The notes below the pieces were generated by a model, which was given only the letters and a program-made list of their open reading frames with translations, was not told the origin of the DNA and ran no database searches. Shown one piece after another: positions 59,884 through 64,000 of a stretch of DNA of 64,000 nucleotides. The DNA is taken from positions 3,844,001 through 3,908,000 of the forward strand of contig CP152408.1 in assembly GCA_038961845.1 (NCBI GenBank). The letters are read 5' to 3'. Each line of letters starts with the position of its first letter. The first letter of the stretch is position 1. The translations under genes were made by a program, and so were the position numbers. This DNA is from Xylophilus sp. GW821-FHT01B05. GTDB lineage: Bacteria; Pseudomonadota; Gammaproteobacteria; Burkholderiales; Burkholderiaceae_C.

Positions 59884-59985
59884 GGGCAAAGCATAGGTTC
59901 CTTCGCCGCACACGCGGCATTCCATCACCCGCTGGGGGTTCTCCCCCACGGGAGGCCTCCGGCTCCATTCTTCAGGAGGCCTCTC

Positions 59986-60393
59986 ATGGGCTGGCATTTC
60001 TCCCCCCAATCGCGGTCTGAACTGATCGCAGAACTGATCGCACCGCAAGAGACCGAGCGCGCCAGCGTGAAGGTCATCGCACACGCGCTGCGCGGCAACG
60101 TCCTCTGGTCCGTCGCGGAAGTGACGGCCAAGGCCGAAGGCGTGCATCGTGATCTGGCACCGGGCCAATCGCTGCGCTACATCCGCTGCGATCTGCTCGA
60201 ACGCAGCGGCAACCAGTGGGGCTACAAGCCACTGGACGAATCCATGCAGCCGTACTACTACTCATGCCCGCTGTCCTATCTGGACCTCGCACCGGAGCAG
60301 TCCGCCGACTGGCGTGCAGGCGTTCGCGCCTACCACGCACGGCGGCGTACCCCCACGGCATCTGCGGCACCCGCCGCGGCACTATCGGCCTGA
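59986..60393 (+). CDS. ICE hypothetical protein (possibly DUF6927)
   Basis: This 135-residue protein starts MGWHFSPQSRSELIAELIAP and contains VIAHALRGNVLWSVAEVTAK and YIRCDLLERSGNQWGYKPLD, then YYYSCPLSYLDLAP. The order MGW, ALRGN-LW-V, RCDLL, WGYK, CP resembles what I recall as DUF6927, but the assignment is from memory. No function known. It starts behind CAGGAGGCC; a stem CCCG.TGGGGG/CCCCCA.CGGG precedes it. The next gene begins 17 bp after its stop. Confidence 0.7.
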   Translation: MGWHFSPQSRSELIAELIAPQETERASVKVIAHALRGNVLWSVAEVTAKAEGVHRDLAPGQSLRYIRCDLLERSGNQWGYKPLDESMQPYYYSCPLSYLDLAPEQSADWRAGVRAYHARRRTPTASAAPAAALSA

Positions 60394-60409
60394 GCCAGGA
60401 GGAACCGAC

Positions 60410-60670
60410 ATGGACCCGATCCTGGCTGCGCTCCCGCCCGCGCTGTTGAAGCTCGTTGAAGGGAGTTTGTCCAACGACGAAGTGTCTTCCGACGAGGAAA
60501 TGCAGGAGTACTTCATCAGCAACGGCCTCACCGAGGAACAGGCGCGGCAGGCACTGACCTACCGCGACCAGTACTTCAACAACATCTACCTGGACGGCTT
60601 CACGCCGATTGCCGCAGTGGACGAGGCACTTCACTTCAACCCGCACACCCGGCAGTTCGAGCCGGACTGA
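60410..60670 (+). CDS. Small acidic ICE protein
   Basis: This 86-residue, strongly acidic protein starts MDPILAALPPALLKLVEGSL. It continues with EEMQEYFISNGLTEEQARQA and ends VDEALHFNPHTRQFEPD. Helical and soluble; no motif recognised. ATG 60410 has an ideal CAGGAGGA. It almost certainly shares a transcript with the preceding gene. Small acidic proteins of this kind in mobile elements are sometimes DNA mimics or inhibitors, but there is no specific evidence here. Confidence 0.7.
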   Translation: MDPILAALPPALLKLVEGSLSNDEVSSDEEMQEYFISNGLTEEQARQALTYRDQYFNNIYLDGFTPIAAVDEALHFNPHTRQFEPD

Positions 60671-60746
60671 GCGCTTTTCTTTCACCCCCTGGGGCAGTAC
60701 TTGCCCCAGCGGGCGGTGCTGTTACCGTTCATCCGAGGACACCACC

Positions 60747-61397
60747 ATGCCCGCAAACACTTCTTCCACCACGCTGTACCGCATCGACGAATGCATGGAC
60801 GTGATGGCCGACGCTTGCGTCGGCGATGACCAGGGCAACCTGATCTTCCTGTCGATCTGGGCGCGGGACACCGCCGTCCAGCAGTTCCTCGCTCGCCTGA
60901 CCCTCGGGCGCGACGAGCAGGGACTGGACCAGTTCCACGTCATCACCGACCAGGGCGGCAGCGTCCCGGTCTTCATCGGCAACGTCGATCGCCTGGAAAA
61001 GCGCATGACGCGCGCCTACCGGCGAACGCTGTTCGGTTCGCTGTCCAACGTGTGGCTGTTCGACCGCCGCTGCGTCAGGCCCGACAAGGCCAACGCCAGC
61101 GCACTGGCATTGCTGCCCAAGGGCAGCGCCCACCGGCTTGACCGCCTGTGGATGCTGGTACGGGACACCTGCCCACTGCCGCTGCTCGACCACTGGCGCG
61201 AGACCGTGCTGGAACTGCTGCAAACCCGCGAGATGCTGGCCCGCCTTCCGTTCGCCCTCGGGCCACTGGAAGGCCATCGGCTCGCCATCGACGTGCCGGC
61301 GCTGACCCTGGCGCTGGGCTCCCTGATCCGCAGTGACGTGCTCACCGCCTATCCCTATTCGGCCAAGATTTGGACGCCGGAAGCGGTAGCGGCTTGA
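60747..61397 (+). CDS. ICE hypothetical protein
   Basis: This 216-residue protein starts MPANTSSTTLYRIDECMDVM. It contains GNLIFLSIWARDTAVQQFLA, RRTLFGSLSNVWLFDRRCVR and CPLPLLDHWRETVLELLQTR. Mixed alpha/beta and soluble. No catalytic signature is visible. A strong hairpin (CTGGGGCA/TGCCCCAG, 60690-60710) lies upstream. I recognise it only as a recurrent unnamed gene of this ICE class. Confidence 0.72.
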   Translation: MPANTSSTTLYRIDECMDVMADACVGDDQGNLIFLSIWARDTAVQQFLARLTLGRDEQGLDQFHVITDQGGSVPVFIGNVDRLEKRMTRAYRRTLFGSLSNVWLFDRRCVRPDKANASALALLPKGSAHRLDRLWMLVRDTCPLPLLDHWRETVLELLQTREMLARLPFALGPLEGHRLAIDVPALTLALGSLIRSDVLTAYPYSAKIWTPEAVAA

Positions 61398-61461
61398 CCC
61401 ACCCGCGAGAGCACGCCAAGGCGTGCTTTCGCCCTTCATCCCCGCCAACCAGGAGACTTCC

Positions 61462-62571
61462 ATGGCCCTCATGTTCCCGCGGCTCGCCCGCAATTTCGCC
61501 AAGAACGGGTATTACCCGACCGACGAACCCACGCTCGAAAGAGCCCTCAACGCACTGATGCCCAGCGATGGGCCGATGTGCATCCTCGATCCCTGCGCCG
61601 GTGAAGGCGTGGCGATCGCCGAAGCCGCCCATGCCCTCGGGCGCGAGCAGGCCAAGGCGTTCGCCGTCGAGTTCGACGCAGAGCGGGCACGCCATGCCCG
61701 CGGTCTGGTCGATCACTGCCTGCACGCGGACCTGATGGACACGATGATCTCCAAGCAGTCGTTCGGGCTGCTCTGGCTCAACCCACCGTATGGCGACCTG
61801 TCCAAGGACGTCAACGGCAACATCGGCTACCAGGGCCAGGGCCGCGCTCGCCTCGAAAAGCTCTTTTACCAGCGCACCCTGTCGCTGTTGCAGTACGGCG
61901 GCATCCTGGTCTTCATCGTCCCCAGCTACGTGCTCGACGCGGAGCTGGTCGGCTGGCTGACGCGCCACTATGCCGATCTGCGCATCTACCGAGCGGTCGA
62001 CAAGCAGTTCCGACAGGTGGTGATCTTCGGCCGCCGGGTGCGCCAGCGCGAGCTGGGACCCGATGGCGTCAAAGCCGTGCGCAATCTGCTGCTGCAGGTC
62101 GGGCTTGGCGAAGTCGAAGCCGAGGAGCTGCCGAGCGAATGGCCGTTCCTGCCCTACATCGTCCCCGCCAGTCCGGCCGAGCCGGAGCATTTCTTCCGCG
62201 TGACGATGGAGCCGGAGCAGTTCGCCGATGAGGTTGGTCGGCTCCAAGGCCTCTGGCCGTCGCAGGACACGCACCTGGGAGCCGCGCAGCAGTCGCTGCG
62301 TCCGCCCGCGCGTGCCTTGTCCCACTGGCATCTCGCCCTGGCTCTGGCCGCGGGTGCGATCTCAGGGGTTGTGCGCTCCAAGACCGGGCGCGTGCTCGTC
62401 GTCAAAGGTGACACCCACAAGGACAAGACGCTCCAGCGGGAATTCACCGAACGCGAAGACGGCTCCATCGCCGAGACCCGCATCCTCACCGACAAGTTCG
62501 TGCCTGTCATACGCGCGTGGGACATGACGCCCGGCTCCGCTACACGGGGCGAGGTCCTGACCATCCGTTAA
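61462..62571 (+). CDS. DUF6094-type SAM-dependent methyltransferase
   Basis: This 369-residue Rossmann methyltransferase has SAM-binding motif I CILDPCAGEGVAIAEAAHAL near residue 37 and an amino-methyltransferase motif IV LLWLNPPYGDLS near 95, the NPPY of N6-adenine enzymes. ILVFIVPSYVLDAE follows. The domain order matches the DUF6094 group found in ICEs. It probably methylates DNA, but the target is unknown and no restriction partner is next to it. Start ATG 61462 has CAGGAGACTTCC; a hairpin AGCACGCC/GGCGTGCT precedes it. Confidence 0.82.
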   Translation: MALMFPRLARNFAKNGYYPTDEPTLERALNALMPSDGPMCILDPCAGEGVAIAEAAHALGREQAKAFAVEFDAERARHARGLVDHCLHADLMDTMISKQSFGLLWLNPPYGDLSKDVNGNIGYQGQGRARLEKLFYQRTLSLLQYGGILVFIVPSYVLDAELVGWLTRHYADLRIYRAVDKQFRQVVIFGRRVRQRELGPDGVKAVRNLLLQVGLGEVEAEELPSEWPFLPYIVPASPAEPEHFFRVTMEPEQFADEVGRLQGLWPSQDTHLGAAQQSLRPPARALSHWHLALALAAGAISGVVRSKTGRVLVVKGDTHKDKTLQREFTEREDGSIAETRILTDKFVPVIRAWDMTPGSATRGEVLTIR

Positions 62572-62622
62572 TCCACCGGGCGCGCTGCCGTCCTGCTGTA
62601 CCACATCGAAGGAGAAACACCC

Positions 62623-62943
62623 ATGTTCTCAAGCCTGTTCAAGCGGCCCGCGCCGCAGAAGCACCCGTTGTTCGCACCAGGTACGTTGCAGTTGAGCGAG
62701 AAGGTGCATTGGCTGGCCCGCAAAGGCCTGGTCGATCCCTTGGCCTATGTCCAGCGCCATGTGCGCGGTGACTGGGGCGAGACCGACGAGGCCACCCGAC
62801 AAGCCAACGATGTCGCAATCCGCGGGGACGATCCGGTGATCTCCCACTTCAGGATCACGCCCGAACTGGTGTTGATCGTCAAGACCAGCGAAGACCACCG
62901 GACCACGGTGATCCAGCTTCCCGAAGAACGGGACATGATCTGA
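62623..62943 (+). CDS. Small ICE protein, paralogue A
   Basis: This 106-residue protein starts MFSSLFKRPAPQKHPLFAPG behind AAGGAGAAA. Its core GLVDPLAYVQRHVRGDWGET...HFRITPELVLIVKTSEDHRT...VIQLPEE aligns with the next gene's product at DP..Y..RH.RGDWG and V(I).LP.E. No function known. The pair looks like an old tandem duplication with a retained core and diverged N-termini. Confidence 0.72.
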   Translation: MFSSLFKRPAPQKHPLFAPGTLQLSEKVHWLARKGLVDPLAYVQRHVRGDWGETDEATRQANDVAIRGDDPVISHFRITPELVLIVKTSEDHRTTVIQLPEERDMI

Positions 62944-63031
62944 CAGCACCATCGTCGTCTTCATCCACCTGCCGGAGCCACTTCACTCCGCCAGGGGTGT
63001 CGTGGCTCAATGACTCATCAAGGAGGAACCC

Positions 63032-63337
63032 ATGGCATCACATCGCATTGAAACCTACTGCCACAGGCTGGCGTTCCCCATCGGTGCACTCATCTTCAGC
63101 AGAGGCATCGACCGCCTGGTCCGCACGGATCGTCTCGACCCGATCCCGTACTTCAGGCGCCACACCCGTGGCGACTGGGGCGACGTCAACATCCAGCAAT
63201 GGCAGGCCAACAGCACTGCACTGCAATCGGGTGCATCGCTGGAATCCCGCTACGTGATCCATCCGGGGCTGGCCATCCGCATCGTCACCGATGCGCAGCG
63301 CAGCGCCACCGTCATCGTACTGCCGTCCGAAGGCTGA
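63032..63337 (+). CDS. Small ICE protein, paralogue B
   Basis: This 101-residue protein starts MASHRIETYCHRLAFPIGAL behind AAGGAGGAACCC. It shares LDPIPYFRRHTRGDWGDVN, then YVIHPGLAIRIVTDAQRSAT and VIVLPSE with the preceding gene's product. Compact beta-rich domain, no known activity. A hairpin around GGAG...CTCC (62974-62988) lies in its leader. Confidence 0.72.
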   Translation: MASHRIETYCHRLAFPIGALIFSRGIDRLVRTDRLDPIPYFRRHTRGDWGDVNIQQWQANSTALQSGASLESRYVIHPGLAIRIVTDAQRSATVIVLPSEG

Positions 63338-63472
63338 GCACGATTCACCAGCAGGCCGCCACGGCCGGCAACTTCGACCACCTCGGCCAAGCGCCGATTT
63401 CCTTCCCACTGCAGGGCATGCCATTGCCCCGCTGGGGGTGGTGCATGCCCCATTTCTCATTGGAGCATCACC

Positions 63473-64000
63473 ATGTCCCTCGATCTCGAAACCACTGCCG
63501 CTGAAGCCGCGCCCGTACAGGGCGAACTGCTCGATGCGGAATCTTCCCCTCTGACCCTGAGCCTTCAGGATTTCGTCGGCGAGTTCGGCGACGAACTGCT
63601 CGACGCCCTCAACAGCGCCAACCCGCCGGTCTATAGCGGCCAGCCGCAGGCGCACCGACAACTCGTCGTCGCCAGCCTCAAGCGCAAGCTGTTCCCGGCC
63701 CAGGCCGAAGTCGTCCACGCCGCCGCCGAGTTGCTGATCGACCGTGGCGAACGCGCCGCGATCGTCAATGGCGAGATGGGCTGCGGCAAGACGACCGTGG
63801 GTATTGCCACGGCCGCCGTGCTCAACGCCGAAGGTTACCGCCGCACCCTGGTTCTTTCGCCACCGCACCTCGTTTACAAGTGGCGGCGCGAGATCCAGGA
63901 GACCGTGGCGGGCGCCAAGGTGTGGGTGCTCAACGGACCGGACACGCTCGTCAAGCTCATCAAGCTGCGCGAGCAGTTGAACGTCCAGCCCACGGGCCAG
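63473..64000 (+). CDS. DEAD/SNF2-like helicase, 5' part only
   Basis: The first 176 codons are visible; the frame runs off the window. After an acidic N-terminus (MSLDLETTAAEAAPVQGELL) comes the helicase entry LFPAQAEVVHAAAELLIDRG, then Walker A IVNGEMGCGKTTVGIATAAV near residue 100, and motif Ia RTLVLSPPHLVYKWRREIQE. This is a superfamily 2 helicase of the kind encoded in this part of clc/PFGI-type ICEs. Motif II and the C-terminal RecA domain are outside the window. Start ATG 63473 is preceded by TTGGAGC and a hairpin GGGCATGC...GCATGCCC (63415-63452). Confidence 0.82.
   Translation, partial: MSLDLETTAAEAAPVQGELLDAESSPLTLSLQDFVGEFGDELLDALNSANPPVYSGQPQAHRQLVVASLKRKLFPAQAEVVHAAAELLIDRGERAAIVNGEMGCGKTTVGIATAAVLNAEGYRRTLVLSPPHLVYKWRREIQETVAGAKVWVLNGPDTLVKLIKLREQLNVQPTGQ

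Larger units (their letters stand above)
33328..64000. mobile_element. clc/PFGI-1-type integrative and conjugative element (one end)
   Basis: The call rests on three things. First, a tRNA-Gly 3' remnant at the left boundary. Second, the ordered ICE maintenance module (AlpA, ParA, Shi-position gene, ParB, DUF2857, STY4528, PFL_4669, DUF3158, SSB, TopB). Third, a run of ICE-type accessory genes (DUF3085, XF1762, DUF3577, DUF3275, DUF6094). The type IV secretion genes, relaxase and integrase are expected to the right of the window. The first 5 kb carry a Gabija-like defence cargo of visibly lower GC content. Confidence 0.9.

Overview
The window reads as a GC-rich betaproteobacterial chromosome, most likely Comamonadaceae (Acidovorax/Alicycliphilus-like; genus not resolvable by eye). 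Evidence: a small Trp-rich membrane protein, a DUF6806-type protein and at least six copies of a dispersed AT-rich repeat (core AGCCCAGG...GGGCTAGAGGCATATTT) that I associate with comamonads.

Positions 1 to about 33,330 are chromosome. In order: two c-di-GMP proteins (PAS-GGDEF, cut by the window edge, and HD-GYP); a malonyl-CoA synthetase; lgt; a LysR regulator divergent from ilvD; an OmpR-type two-component pair; a heavy-metal-type RND efflux operon; small envelope and cytochrome genes; acs; a YqhA-type membrane protein; a proVWX-like osmoprotectant ABC transporter behind a near-consensus promoter and a long leader; fumC and fumA flanking an MHYT-GGDEF-EAL protein; murI; a YgjP-type metallopeptidase; a DUF6806 protein; and a leftward tRNA cluster (Cys, Gly, Leu). 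The tRNA-Leu(UAA) gene is split by a 239-nt Azoarcus-like group I intron.

From about 33,328 to the right edge is one end of a large integrative and conjugative element of the clc/PFGI-1/SPI-7 type. An 18-bp copy of a tRNA-Gly 3' end marks its boundary; the integrase and the intact target tRNA-Gly should lie beyond the right edge. The boundary is followed by a Gabija-like defence pair (OLD/TOPRIM nuclease plus UvrD-like helicase). The replication/partition module comes next: AlpA, ParA, a Shi-position protein, ParB, DUF2857, STY4528 replication protein, PFL_4669 protein, DUF3158, SSB and topoisomerase III. A long run of accessory ICE genes follows: C5 methyltransferase, DUF3085, PP-loop protein, broken XF1762 gene, a doubled DUF3577/STY4534 protein, DUF3275, DUF6094-type methyltransferase, several unknowns, and the start of a helicase.

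The most unusual non-coding structures are in the ICE. A 17-bp palindrome is repeated five times at exact 132-bp spacing, with a sixth copy before topB. An iteron/DnaA-box/AT-rich cluster lies inside the STY4528 replication gene. A leader RNA-like element with a compensatory stem change occurs four times. Nearly every accessory gene is preceded by a hairpin, several of them terminator-like, just before its ribosome binding site. On the chromosome, a copy of the dispersed repeat is embedded in frame inside murI, and a diverged copy of the acs 3' end lies just downstream of acs.
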